Origin: Chryseobacterium sp. 7
GTDB lineage: Bacteria > Bacteroidota > Bacteroidia > Flavobacteriales > Weeksellaceae
Direction of reading: 5' to 3'
Assembly: GCF_003663845.1 (NCBI RefSeq)
Contig: NZ_RCCA01000002.1
Coordinates: forward strand, 62,001 to 126,000
DNA: 64,000 bases
Shown here: in pieces, positions 29,187-38,805 of the stretch
Numbering within the stretch: the stretch's first letter is position 1
Layout of the letters: each line of letters begins with the position of its first letter
The notes under the pieces: model-generated
What the model saw: only the letters and a program-made list of their open reading frames with translations
Databases searched by the model: none
What the model was told of the DNA's origin: nothing
Program-made: the position numbers and the translations under genes

Positions 29187-30392
29187 TTAGCTTTTAGTGA
29201 TATATTCTTTACTGATTTTAGAAAAGAACCATGAAATAGTGAATCCGAATAAGGACGCGGTAAGGGCTACAATAAAATAATTTTTACCTACAATTTTTAC
29301 CGGGAACGGCAGTGTTTCATTCGCTCTGAAAAATTCTGTGTAAAGCTGGAAGTAGCAAAGTACCGTTCCAAGAATTAATCCGGTAATGACTCCGGAAACA
29401 ACAATAAGGATTCCGGTGTAAAAATACGTCATTCTTAAATGGCTTAAAGGAAAGCCGAGTGATATCAGAGATTTTGCCTGCTCCTTTTTATCAAGCTGAA
29501 GAATGATGATGGCTCCGGCAAGATTAAAGGTGGTAATGAAAATGACCAGTGCAAAAATAAGATAAATGAATAATTTTTCTGTATTGATCATCTTCCAGAA
29601 AGCAGCATTTTCTTCTTCCTTGGTTTTGATCTCAATATTTTTTCCGAGAGATGAGATCAGACTTTGTTTTACAGCGTCTGCATTCTCCGGATTTTTTAAT
29701 TTGATAACAATCTGATAAGCTGATTTCTTTGGCAGGCTGAGTAGTTCCTCGGCAAGTTCAATAGGAGAGATGATATAACTGTCCAGCTGATCTTTTCCTG
29801 GGAAAACGCCCGTTACCAGAATATCTTTTTTATTATAAATATCTTCTTCTTTATTGATGATCCCTGTTCCTGGTTTCGGCATAAATACCGTTGCATAATG
29901 ATTGGAAGAATCCACAGGAATAGAAAGTCTGTTATCCAGACTATTTTCCATCAATACTTCGTTAGAATATTTGAAACTTGGATAGGTTCCGTAAAAAACT
30001 TCCTTATTGATTGGGTTTACTTTAACGTAAGCAGAATCAACACCTCTCAAATAAGCAATATCACCTTTCCCATTAAAGCTGATGTACACTTTTTCTTCAA
30101 TGACACGGGAGAAACTGCTGATTTCTTTGTTGCTGCTCAGAACTTTATTAACGTTGTCCAGATTTTTAATGGTTTTTCCGGAAGCACTTTTTAAAGTAAG
30201 GTCTGCGTGAAGATTAGAAATAAGGTCTTTATTCAGGTCTTCAAGCCCGGAAAAGACAGAAATAATCACGAACATTGCAGCCACAGCAACCGTCATGGCA
30301 CCTACCGCCAGCCACGTAATGAACGTAACAGCAGTACTGCCTTTTTTAGCCAAAAGGTATCTGGATGCTATGTAAAATGCAATATTCTTCAA
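29187..30392 (-). CDS. FtsX/LolC-E-type ABC permease
   Basis: 401 residues. One N-terminal TM (AVTFITWLAVGAMTVAVAAMFVI), a periplasmic MacB-like domain of about 220 residues and three C-terminal TM helices give the standard FtsX layout. IASRYLLAKKG at the start is typical of LolC/LolE homologues that release lipoproteins from the inner membrane. It starts three bases after the end of rbfA, an arrangement common in flavobacteria. The matching ATPase is not in the window. Confidence 0.88.
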   Translation of the reverse strand: MKNIAFYIASRYLLAKKGSTAVTFITWLAVGAMTVAVAAMFVIISVFSGLEDLNKDLISNLHADLTLKSASGKTIKNLDNVNKVLSSNKEISSFSRVIEEKVYISFNGKGDIAYLRGVDSAYVKVNPINKEVFYGTYPSFKYSNEVLMENSLDNRLSIPVDSSNHYATVFMPKPGTGIINKEEDIYNKKDILVTGVFPGKDQLDSYIISPIELAEELLSLPKKSAYQIVIKLKNPENADAVKQSLISSLGKNIEIKTKEEENAAFWKMINTEKLFIYLIFALVIFITTFNLAGAIIILQLDKKEQAKSLISLGFPLSHLRMTYFYTGILIVVSGVITGLILGTVLCYFQLYTEFFRANETLPFPVKIVGKNYFIVALTASLFGFTISWFFSKISKEYITKS

Positions 30393-30395
30393 GAT

Positions 30396-30755
30396 CTATA
30401 AAACAGGATTGTCACCTTCACCTCTTAATTCTCTTTCCAGTTTTTCAACATCATCAAGAGCCGTATCCAGGTAAAAGTTAAGTTGTGGAATAATACGTAC
30501 CTGTTTTGCCATTTTCTGGCCAATGAAGTTTCTGTATTGAGGTTTGTTTTCTTCAATCTCCTTCATCACAGCGGTACGGAATTCCTGCGGGAAAATGCTT
30601 AAATAAATCTTAGCAATTCCTAAGTCAGCAGTTACTTTTACATCTGAAACAGATACCAATATGCTCTGTTTGCTTTCTGAAGCCTGTTTGCGGAAAAGCT
30701 CTGCGAAGTCTTCCTGAATGATCTGTGCTACTTTTCTTTGTCTGTTACTTTCCAT
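30396..30755 (-). CDS. rbfA: 30S ribosome-binding factor A
   Basis: 119 residues. Family blocks are RQRKVAQIIQEDFAELFR at the start, VKVTADLGIAKIYLSIFP and IPQLNFYLDTALDDVEKLE at the end (KH-like fold). It binds the 30S subunit late in 16S rRNA maturation. The length is normal. Confidence 0.94.
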   Translation of the reverse strand: MESNRQRKVAQIIQEDFAELFRKQASESKQSILVSVSDVKVTADLGIAKIYLSIFPQEFRTAVMKEIEENKPQYRNFIGQKMAKQVRIIPQLNFYLDTALDDVEKLERELRGEGDNPVL

Positions 30756-30848
30756 AATTTCTGCAAATTTAGTACTTTTGTTTGAATTGATACTTTGAAA
30801 TTCAACTGTAGTATCAAATTTACGATTTAATTATATTTATTAGTATTT

Positions 30849-31247
30849 ATGAAGCTAGAACATATTGGTATTGCTGTAAAGTCTTTAGGGGTTTCTGATG
30901 AACTTTTTACCAAACTATTAGGAAAAGAATCCTATAAAAAAGAAACCGTAGAAAGAGAAGGCGTTGTAACTTCTTTTTATGAGACTGGTGAAAGTAAAAT
31001 TGAGCTGTTGGAAGCCAGTAATCCTGAAAGCCCGATCTCAAAATTTATTGATAAAAAGAGCGAAGGCATCCATCATCTGGCATTTGGGGTAGAAAATATC
31101 CTTGAGGAAGTAGAAAGATTAAAAAAAGAAGGTTTTCAATTTATATCCGAAGAACCGAAAGAAGGTGCTGATAACAAATTAGTTGTGTTCCTTCATCCAA
31201 AGTCCACAAACGGCGTGCTGGTAGAACTTTGCCAAGAAAAGCGATAA
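30849..31247 (+). CDS. mce: Methylmalonyl-CoA epimerase
   Basis: 132 residues of the VOC fold. MKLEHIGIAVKSL carries the first metal His, EGIHHLAFGVENI the second His pair, and NGVLVELCQ the Glu. The beta-alpha-beta-beta-beta repeats are complete. It interconverts the two methylmalonyl-CoA epimers in propionate metabolism. It is divergent from rbfA, 93 bases away. Confidence 0.93.
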   Translation: MKLEHIGIAVKSLGVSDELFTKLLGKESYKKETVEREGVVTSFYETGESKIELLEASNPESPISKFIDKKSEGIHHLAFGVENILEEVERLKKEGFQFISEEPKEGADNKLVVFLHPKSTNGVLVELCQEKR

Positions 31248-31252
31248 AAAAT

Positions 31253-31282
31253 TTTGTAGTGAAAGAAATTTTACTATTTTTG
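31253..31282 (+). promoter_or_regulatory. Promoter for the tRNA(CAT) gene
   Basis: TTTG at 31253-31256, an 18-base spacer and TATTTTTG at 31275-31282 match the Bacteroidota sigma consensus exactly. The tRNA begins 28 bases further on. Confidence 0.75.
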
Positions 31283-31309
31283 CAAACACAAAATTTAACC
31301 AAGTTTTGA

Positions 31310-31383
31310 GGTCCTATAGCTCAGTTGGTTAGAGCACCTGACTCATAATCAGGTGGTCCCTGGTTCGAGCCCAGGTGGGACCA
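31310..31383 (+). tRNA. tRNA with anticodon CAT (elongator Met or Ile2)
   Basis: A canonical 74-base cloverleaf: acceptor GGTCCTA/TGGGACC, D arm GCTC/GAGC with GG in the loop, anticodon stem CCTGA/TCAGG with loop CTCATAA, and T arm CCTGG/CCAGG with TTCGAGC. The discriminator is A and CCA is not encoded. The CAT anticodon could be elongator Met or lysidine-modified Ile. This normal gene is a useful contrast to the divergent array at 56-57.7 kb. Confidence 0.95.
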
Positions 31384-31391
31384 CATAAAAT

Positions 31392-31425
31392 CAGACACTT
31401 ACAAGGATGTGAGTGTCTTTTTTTT
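31392..31425 (+). terminator. Terminator after the tRNA(CAT) gene
   Basis: The stem CAGACACTTACA / TGTGAGTGTCT is followed by eight T residues, nine bases after the tRNA. Confidence 0.85.
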
Positions 31426-31445
31426 GTTCGAGAAAAACTTCAAAT

Positions 31446-32297
31446 TTATTTTTTCAGAGTATAGCCGCTATTGGCTTTATAAAACCGCAATAAATGATCA
31501 TAAACCACCATTTCAAATAGTCTTTGATGGGAAATAAACAACCTGTTGATATGCATATGGAAAATACTTTTGAAGAAATCTTTTAGCTTTATTTTTAACA
31601 AATTACTCTTTTCCAGTTTTAAAATTTCTTCGGGCTTTACTATAATTTCAGCAATATTATTTTTTATTAAATCTCTGATCTCTTCATATTCGTCAGAAGT
31701 AATAAATTCAAAGTATTGGGGATAAAACTCATTATACTTTTTCTTTAGCTGAGTATTTAAGTTTTTATCTGCATTGAATTCCGTTTTAAAAGAACTCTCA
31801 TAACTCTTTATAAACTCTGTTTTCTCTTCCAACAATAGCTTGAATGCTGATAAAATATGATCAATATAAAATAGAGAAACCATGATTTTCTCTTCATCAC
31901 TGTACTCCAGGAAATTTAAAATTAATTCACTGCTTTTGAAAAACAGGTCTTCTGCATATTCTATCGTATTCTCCCCATAACGCTCAAGTTCTCTTGAGTA
32001 AGTTTCTATGTTAATAGCAGACACTTCTCCTGATTCCATGTATTCCTTAAATAAGACATTGATCAATCCTAAAATAGCACTATAGTCAGTTATATTTTTA
32101 AGGTTTAATCTTACTCTTAAATGAGGTTTGGGATCATTATATCTTATGAAAAACCATTTTTCAATGATATTTTGATGTTGTAATTGTTCCACTAATGGTT
32201 CTATCACTTCCTGTAAAACACTATCTGAGGTTTTGATCCCGGTATAAACTTTGAAATAAAGCCATTCGCTTCCCGGATGAAATTTTCTGGTTACCAT
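31446..32297 (-). CDS. LanB C-terminal (glutamate elimination, SpaB_C) protein of a RiPP locus
   Basis: 283 residues. It opens with the HPGSEWLYFKVYTG signature of the thiopeptide-type/SpaB_C family and has FIRYNDPKPHLRVRLNL near residue 50, which is a conserved elimination-domain block. HMHINRLFISHQRLFEM lies near the end. In class I lanthipeptide enzymes this domain eliminates glutamate from glutamylated Ser/Thr to give dehydroamino acids. Here it is a separate gene five bases after the dehydratase N-part, so the dehydratase is split. It is the last gene of the operon. Confidence 0.88.
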   Translation of the reverse strand: MVTRKFHPGSEWLYFKVYTGIKTSDSVLQEVIEPLVEQLQHQNIIEKWFFIRYNDPKPHLRVRLNLKNITDYSAILGLINVLFKEYMESGEVSAINIETYSRELERYGENTIEYAEDLFFKSSELILNFLEYSDEEKIMVSLFYIDHILSAFKLLLEEKTEFIKSYESSFKTEFNADKNLNTQLKKKYNEFYPQYFEFITSDEYEEIRDLIKNNIAEIIVKPEEILKLEKSNLLKIKLKDFFKSIFHMHINRLFISHQRLFEMVVYDHLLRFYKANSGYTLKK

Positions 32298-32302
32298 TTT
32301 AT

Positions 32303-34480
32303 TTATAGATCTTTATAAAGGGAAAAAACGAATTGATGAATATGATCAGACTGATCATTACACAAGAATTCCTCAATAAGAATTTGTTTTTCATTTTTTA
32401 CGGATGATAAAAACATTTGAAGTAAATCATAGTTTTCCAGATTTACAGCCAGTGTGTTATCTCCTTTTATCCATTGCACCCATTTGGGGATTTGTTTTAA
32501 TTTTCTCCACTCTTCAATTTTTTGAAATAGAAGATCTTTTTTGCCCGATTGAAGAATGGAATCGAAATATTGAATCTGTTCGGAACCAATTTTCCATTGT
32601 GCTTTAGACAGAATTATATTTTGATATTCAACTCTTGGCAGGAAGTCATAGATTTGAGATAAGCCACCCCAGTTGAAAGATAAATAAGCCCTTAGATTCT
32701 GATGATTATAATCTGATAAAAAATGATAAACAGGCAAAGAGTTATTAGAATAATTATGGGCATTCGTAAGGTGGGGAACCACTTCTTTATTGTGCTTCTT
32801 TGACCTTAGAAATAATTGGTTATTTTTTATAGACAGGTACAAATCCTCTACAAAAATCTGATTGTCTTTTTCTAATGCGGAGCTGGCCAGATAAGGAATT
32901 TCGTATTCCCTTAATGAAGGCCTTCTGATCACATTTCCAATTCTGGATTCTGGTAAGTGTAAAATTTCTGCTAAAATCTTATCCGGATTAAGTTCCTGTT
33001 CTTTTTCAGCAATGGTTTTTGCCAAATTTTTTACAGATGCTTTTTCTGAACAAAATCTGCCTAATAACTTTCCGGCATTTCCACCAACAGATTTTATAAA
33101 TAATTTTTCTTCTTGATTTGCTGATACAATTTCAGCCATTACGGAGAGGGTATCTGGCAGTTGGTTCCACTGTTCCTCAAAACCATTAAAATCATCATCA
33201 GATAAATGGATGATATGATCTTTATTCCAAGATGCTTTTTGTAATTTCTTGTTGAGGATAATTTGTATCGGATTGAGTTTAACCTGAATTTCTTTTTTTT
33301 GATCAGAATAGGGTAAGATTAAATCTTCAATATAGGGATGCACCCCTTTTGCCGGAATATCCTGCAAATAGCCGATTCCGATTTCCGGATCTAACGCATA
33401 AGATAAAGAAACTTCTTCGTTCTCAAATCTTTCGTGAAAAGCTTTTTTAAATTTTTCTAAAGCCGTTTCTTTGTTCGGAATTGCAATTTTATTCAGGAAA
33501 GAGATCCCTTTCTTCAGTTCTTTTTTCCATGGATAGGATAAATGTATTTCATCTTCAAAATAAAGATCTGTCTGAAAGAGATATTTTTTTTCATAGTGTA
33601 CATTCAGTTTTTTGATGAGTTCTTCAATTTCAGAATAGGCATCTTCCGTATTTCCAAAATGTAAATCAAGTTCACTGATCTTATTTTTAATGGCTTCTAA
33701 AACCTCTTTTTCCTGATGGGAACCAATTCTGTTGAGAATGGAAATGATCAGTTCCAGGAAATCATCTCCGGAAACGGTCGGATTAAGTTCACTGATGAGA
33801 ACCTGATTTTCGATAAGCTCATCAATAAATTCCCTTGCTTCTTCAAAAGATATTTCTTCATTAACAAGAGCAGTGGCAAGCTGGTCAATTGTTTTACCTG
33901 TTTCAGAAAACTGTAATATCAATTCTAATTCTTCAGAAAATGGTGCGGAAGAAATGATATAATCTCTTTTTCCTCCTTTATTTTCATATTCTACGAAACG
34001 GATTTTACTGCCAACTTTGTGAATACTATTGTTAGGGAAAAATGAGATATTATTTTTAATGTACGGAATTGAAAGAAGCTGTTCTGATAAAGCTACTAAA
34101 AAATGCATGTCCAGCTTCGTGTCTCTCGCTTTTTTAATTTCTGAAGATACCGGAAACAGAGTTTCTTTTTCAAATTTTCCTGTACCTACGCCTGAAAATA
34201 AACCAAATGGGGTGCAGCGTGTGCTTGTGCGGTTATAGTATTTTAGGAATGAGCTTTTTGTTCTCTCGTTTAAATTTTGGTATGTAGATTTTTCAATCTC
34301 CTGATACAAAGAAAGAGAAGCTAAATAAATGGCTTCTCTAAAAATAGGATTACTAAAATATTTTTCTGAATTTTTATCAATGGTATTTTTATCAGACCAA
34401 TTATTTTGAAATTCTTTATAAGAAAAAAGTGGTGATCTGAAAACAAAACGGTCAAAAAACTGAAAAGGAAAACGTGGCAT
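32303..34480 (-). CDS. Lantibiotic dehydratase, glutamylation part (split LanB)
   Basis: 725 residues. Family signatures are FVFRSPLFS near residue 12 and YNRTSTRCTPFGLFSG near 82-97, both typical of LanB enzymes that use glutamyl-tRNA to glutamylate Ser/Thr. The C-terminal elimination domain is absent and encoded by the next gene. The start codon shares one base with the stop of the upstream hydrolase, so translation is coupled. The substrate is probably the small precursor encoded at the head of this locus. No LanC cyclase was found. Confidence 0.9.
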   Translation of the reverse strand: MPRFPFQFFDRFVFRSPLFSYKEFQNNWSDKNTIDKNSEKYFSNPIFREAIYLASLSLYQEIEKSTYQNLNERTKSSFLKYYNRTSTRCTPFGLFSGVGTGKFEKETLFPVSSEIKKARDTKLDMHFLVALSEQLLSIPYIKNNISFFPNNSIHKVGSKIRFVEYENKGGKRDYIISSAPFSEELELILQFSETGKTIDQLATALVNEEISFEEAREFIDELIENQVLISELNPTVSGDDFLELIISILNRIGSHQEKEVLEAIKNKISELDLHFGNTEDAYSEIEELIKKLNVHYEKKYLFQTDLYFEDEIHLSYPWKKELKKGISFLNKIAIPNKETALEKFKKAFHERFENEEVSLSYALDPEIGIGYLQDIPAKGVHPYIEDLILPYSDQKKEIQVKLNPIQIILNKKLQKASWNKDHIIHLSDDDFNGFEEQWNQLPDTLSVMAEIVSANQEEKLFIKSVGGNAGKLLGRFCSEKASVKNLAKTIAEKEQELNPDKILAEILHLPESRIGNVIRRPSLREYEIPYLASSALEKDNQIFVEDLYLSIKNNQLFLRSKKHNKEVVPHLTNAHNYSNNSLPVYHFLSDYNHQNLRAYLSFNWGGLSQIYDFLPRVEYQNIILSKAQWKIGSEQIQYFDSILQSGKKDLLFQKIEEWRKLKQIPKWVQWIKGDNTLAVNLENYDLLQMFLSSVKNEKQILIEEFLCNDQSDHIHQFVFSLYKDL

Positions 34481-36705
34481 TATTTGAAGGAAATAGGGAT
34501 TTCTATAAAACTGTTATTGTAAAATTTTATTTCCAAAGGAGTTGCAGCATCTTTAATAGTTTCTTCACTTACATCTTTTCCGGTACCATAATTTATCTGC
34601 ATAAGCGGATTTTTTATAACACCTAACACCAAAACCAATTGACTTCCTTTTTCCATTTTTTTGCTTACAAATTCATTATTGGTAATCGTTACAGTCGTTT
34701 TTTTGTTCTCACGCAGAAGATCTCTTTTTTCTGAACTTTTAGCATAGCTTGCTCTTCCGTAATATGTGGATAATAGGAAATATTTGCCTTCACTGGTTTT
34801 TTCATACAGTTTCATGTATAAATCAACATCTTTTTTATTGACAGATAATTTTAGATTACCTACGAAATTTCCGGAAAATTCAATTGGCTTCTCAAATGGC
34901 TCTGATGAAAATATAATGGTATTTGAGTTGTCAATTTTACTATCCAGTACGTTATCTTTTTGCTTAAGAAGTTCATCTGCATTGGACCGGTCTTTTAAAT
35001 CTACCGTAAGCGGTGTGAAGCTTTTATTGCTGTCTTTTTCTAAAGAAAGCTGATTGCGAGTTCTGATATAGAATTTTAATGTATTTTTATCAAAATCATC
35101 AATATTAGAGGTACTCTTCCATTCATTGGCTCCCATTACCTGATAATTGATTTTATCCTTAAGGATGGAAGGTTTTGATTTACCTTTCAGAATATAATCA
35201 AACCATTCCATTGTAATATTTCCGATATCCATATTGGCCGCAGCATCAATAGTATATCCCTTTAGATTATTTTTAATATAACCCTGAGCTCCTGAATGAT
35301 CATATGGCCCGATAATCAAATAATGATTAGCATTTTTGTTGTATTTATAATGATTTCTGAAATAATATAAAGCTCCCAACTGATCAGAATCATAATACCC
35401 TGTAATGGTTAAAACCGGGATATTGATGTTAGCATATTCATTTTTGTAAGGAATCATTTTCTGCCAATAGCTGTCAAATGATGGATGTTTTAACCAACGC
35501 TGAAATATTATACTTTTTTTTCCGGCAATAGAATCTAATTTGTTAAATGCTTCACCTCCTTCATACCATTTTTTAAAAACAGAATTCCAATGTTCCTCAT
35601 CTTTAAAGCCCGGATCAAGCATTTTATTATTAGTAACATAGTTAATCCAGCGAAGAGAATAAGATGCAAAGATGTTATTATTCATCGGGAAATCTACTAC
35701 ACCAATTCCTACAGAAGCCTGCGGAATAATAGTTTTTAAGGCCGGGTGAATATTCTTAGCGGTTGCCCATTGGCTGAATCCCAGATAGCTGCCCCCAATC
35801 ATTCCTACTTTACCATTGCTCCAGGGTTGTTTTATAACCCAGTCGATAACCTTATTAATATCTTCCTGCTCGTGTTCAAAAGGTTCTATGGCAGCGTTGC
35901 TCGTATATTTTCCTCTGGGATAGATGTACACAGAATGGTAACCATAACTGGCCTGTACTTTTTGATCATTGGCATCATCTGAATCTGGATAGATGGAATT
36001 GACCAGGATGGTAGATTCCGGATGGGTTATTTTTTTGTTTAAAACAACTCTTATACTTATTTCATTATTGATTAATAAGCTGTCTTTTACCTCAAAGTTC
36101 TTGGAATCGAGTTCTTTTAAATATCCTTTTGCAATATCAAATGTAGGTCCTGTGATATATGAATTATAATTTCTGCACAGCAGTAAAGCTTTTTTCAGGT
36201 CTACACTGTCTTTGTTTTCAAAATCATTTTTAAGAGAAGCCAGAATTTCTTTTTTTGTTTTCTCAAGATCACCACTGAAATAGCGGGGAAGTATGATCTG
36301 TGCTTTTACAGGCAGACTTTCATATTTTTTCAGGAATTCTTCCTTATATGTTCCCTGAAAATCTCTTTGAGAATTTTTATTTTTCTTTGTTTTTATGTAG
36401 ATTTCATATTGCGTTCCCATTGCATAAGCACTAATAGGGTTGCTCTTTTTATAAACACTACGTACTGAATCTAACTGGCTTAAAGCAAGATCATAGTTTT
36501 GTCCGGCCATACTTACCCTGAAAAGATTATCATACTTTACGGCCTTGTCTTTTTCTTTATAATTCTTTTGTACTTCAGAATTTAAATAAGAGATTAAAGG
36601 CTGCAGCTTTTCGATATTGTATTCATTAAAATGCTTAATATTTATTTTCTGACAAAAAATAATATTGAATGCAAGAAAAAAAGATAGGGCTAATAGATAC
36701 TTCAT
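34480..36705 (-). CDS. Secreted S15/CocE-type alpha/beta hydrolase in the RiPP operon
   Basis: 741 residues with a signal peptide (MKYLLALSFFLAFNIIFCQ). About 200 helical residues precede the hydrolase domain. The nucleophile is in GMIGGSYLGFSQW (about 297-309), the acid in TGYYDSDQLG and the His in IGPYDHSGAQG. A C-terminal jelly-roll of about 200 residues completes the X-Pro dipeptidyl-peptidase/CocE architecture. Members cleave peptides after proline or hydrolyse esters and amides. Because it lies between the precursor and LanB genes it could trim the exported peptide, which is inference. Its ATG directly follows the U-tract of a terminator-like hairpin. Confidence 0.85.
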   Translation of the reverse strand: MKYLLALSFFLAFNIIFCQKINIKHFNEYNIEKLQPLISYLNSEVQKNYKEKDKAVKYDNLFRVSMAGQNYDLALSQLDSVRSVYKKSNPISAYAMGTQYEIYIKTKKNKNSQRDFQGTYKEEFLKKYESLPVKAQIILPRYFSGDLEKTKKEILASLKNDFENKDSVDLKKALLLCRNYNSYITGPTFDIAKGYLKELDSKNFEVKDSLLINNEISIRVVLNKKITHPESTILVNSIYPDSDDANDQKVQASYGYHSVYIYPRGKYTSNAAIEPFEHEQEDINKVIDWVIKQPWSNGKVGMIGGSYLGFSQWATAKNIHPALKTIIPQASVGIGVVDFPMNNNIFASYSLRWINYVTNNKMLDPGFKDEEHWNSVFKKWYEGGEAFNKLDSIAGKKSIIFQRWLKHPSFDSYWQKMIPYKNEYANINIPVLTITGYYDSDQLGALYYFRNHYKYNKNANHYLIIGPYDHSGAQGYIKNNLKGYTIDAAANMDIGNITMEWFDYILKGKSKPSILKDKINYQVMGANEWKSTSNIDDFDKNTLKFYIRTRNQLSLEKDSNKSFTPLTVDLKDRSNADELLKQKDNVLDSKIDNSNTIIFSSEPFEKPIEFSGNFVGNLKLSVNKKDVDLYMKLYEKTSEGKYFLLSTYYGRASYAKSSEKRDLLRENKKTTVTITNNEFVSKKMEKGSQLVLVLGVIKNPLMQINYGTGKDVSEETIKDAATPLEIKFYNNSFIEIPISFK

Positions 36706-36716
36706 AAAAATAAAAA

Positions 36717-36743
36717 ATCAGTAATTTTTTCAAAATTACTGAT
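36717..36743 (-). terminator. Attenuator-like terminator between precursor and enzyme genes
   Basis: A perfect 12-bp stem (ATCAGTAATTTT / AAAATTACTGAT) with a 3-base loop is followed on the minus strand by TTTTTTATTTTT. It sits 18 bases after the precursor stop and runs straight into the ATG of the hydrolase gene. Partial termination here would give much more precursor than enzyme, a known arrangement in RiPP clusters. Confidence 0.85.
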
Positions 36744-36761
36744 AAAATGTTGAAATGATTA

Positions 36762-36935
36762 TTAGTTTTTTATTGTCATATCCAGAGTGTCATCTATTGT
36801 TCTGTCTACCACAGTATCGTTGCCTCCATTCTGGATCATCTGAACACCGCCTCCAGAGCTAAGACCTCCTTTTATCTTCGACATCTGAACTTTATTCAGG
36901 GATAATTTTTTTTCAGTTTTTTTAATTTTTTTCAC
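36762..36935 (-). CDS. Putative class I lanthipeptide-type precursor without cysteine
   Basis: 57 codons from a GTG start complementary to 36933-36935. No in-frame ATG gives a leader. The basic leader ends in LNKVQMSKIKGG, a double-glycine site, and the 33-residue core is rich in Gly, Asp and Thr with two Ser and four Thr but no Cys. The dehydratase-type enzymes just downstream make this the likely substrate. With no Cys, no lanthionine ring can form, so a linear dehydrated product is predicted. Confidence 0.75.
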   Translation of the reverse strand: MKKIKKTEKKLSLNKVQMSKIKGGLSSGGGVQMIQNGGNDTVVDRTIDDTLDMTIKN

Positions 36936-37069
36936 TGCTTAGCTAATTTTTAAATTATTATACAAAGAAAATTTTATTTCTGCAAATAAGGAATTTATAT
37001 ATGCCGAAATTGATAAATTTCGATAAAATTCTATTTTAATGTGTTGATTTTAAAAGTTTTGTGTTTTTT

Positions 37070-38805
37070 TTAGTTGAGTGCTTTTATATAATAAGAAGGA
37101 AGGGTTCCTGTAATTTTTTTGAAAGCATTTGTAAAAGATTCTGCGTTATTGTAGCCTATATCATCAGCGATAGCAGCAATGGTATGTTTTCTTATTTTTT
37201 CGTTAGATTTTAATTCTTCAACAATATAATTGATCCTAAGTTCATTCAGATATTGTGAAAAGTTTTTACCCTTTAATTCATTTACAAGCTTAGACAAATA
37301 ATCTCTGTTGGTATCAAAATCTTTTGAAAGCGAGTCTAACGTAATATTTTTATTGAGGAAACTATTCGTTTTTTCAAATTGGCTTATTTTTTCAATCAGG
37401 ATTTTAAACTTTGGATTAGAAGAAAGATCATTTTTCGGAGCTTTTTCCTTTCTTTCAGGAGTATTTTCCTCAGGGATAGCAGGAGCAATGATTTCAGTAC
37501 TTATTTCTTCCTGATGATATACAGGAGCAACCAAAGGTTTCTCTGATAATACTTTCGCCTGTTTTTCGTATTCTTTTATTTTCTTTCTGTTTTTCCTGAT
37601 AATGAATATGAAAAGTATGGAAATAAATAGCAAAGAAGCTATCAGCCAGGTATTCTGGTTGTTCAGCTTTTCAATTACACTTACTTTCTCTTTCATGAGT
37701 AAGGGCGTATCATACTTTTTCAGGATTTCTTTTGAAAGGTTTTTGCGGTTTATGGTAATTACACTGTCGCTGTATATCAGATTGTCAATATATTTTAGTT
37801 GATTTTTTAGATCTCCTTTCTTTTTGTAATAGTCTATCAGAATTTCATATCCATCTCTTTTTACAGGCTCGAAGCTGTTGAAAGTAAAAGATATTGAATC
37901 TGCTTTTTTAAAGAATTCTATCGCTTCATTCTCACTGTGGGTTGCATGTTTTATTTTTCCAAGATAGTAATATAAAACCCCGAGGTTCGTGTAATCTTTA
38001 TTATTTAGTAAGCCTATTTCAATTTCGTGAAGAATTTTGTAAGAAGAGGAATAATCTTTTAAATAAAAAGGCTGATTCCTTTTATCATCTGCAGGTAGCT
38101 GTAATTAGAATAATTATTATACTTTTTACATTCTGCTAGTCCCAGATCTGCAAATTCAACACTTTTTTTATAATCCTTACATTTCGTATAAATATTGGCT
38201 AAAGAAAAAATAGAAGCAATATAATTTTTAGCATCTGCGTTGCCGGCTTTTTCTTTACTTTGTTCATACTTATAATATTGTAAAAAGAGAGGAAGGGCTT
38301 CTTCATATTCTTCAGTAGCTGTTTTTAGTATGGCAATAAGTTTCTTTATATAATAAAACTGCTCTTTATTTTCATCCTTATTGAGGTTAATAGCAACAGT
38401 GTATTCATCCAAAGCATCTCTGTATCTCCCTTCATTATTGAATAAAATTCCTTTTATTATATGAGATTTGGCTGGGTAGTCGTTGTTATTAATATTCTTT
38501 GAAGCAGCAATGAGGGAGTCTGCAAAGGGATGTCCGTTTTCATTTTTTAGATTCTTTACACGGGCAATGTCATAGTATCCTTCAAAGAGAATCTCTTTAT
38601 TATTCTCCTGCTTTCCTTTTATTAAAATATAATTGGCGAAAAGCTCAGCTTTATCGTTATTAATTTGGAATACCTTATTGTAGGCATCAATAATATATTT
38701 ATAGTTTTTATTCTTTAACGAATCTGGAATATGTAACCCTTTTATACTCTGAGAAAAGATGAAAAACGGAAAAACGGTGAATACAATTAAATGAATTTTC
38801 TTCAT
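37070..38805 (-). pseudogene. TPR-TM-AraC/XylS-type regulator, split by a frameshift
   Basis: Two frames together make a standard flavobacterial regulator of about 578 residues. The 5' part (38059-38805) has a signal peptide (MKKIHLIVFTVFPFFIFS) and TPR repeats, and ends after LQMIKG. The other frame continues QPFYLKDYSSSYKIL and runs without a stop through the rest of the TPRs, a TM helix (NTWLIASLLFISILFIFII) and a C-terminal AraC helix-turn-helix (DTNRDYLSKLVNELKG ... AAIADDIGYNNAESFTNAFK). One base appears lost near 38075 in GGAATCAG. It is next to the RiPP operon on the same strand. A sequencing error is possible. If real, the downstream part could start at the ATG near 37696 but would lack the sensor. 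Confidence 0.85.
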
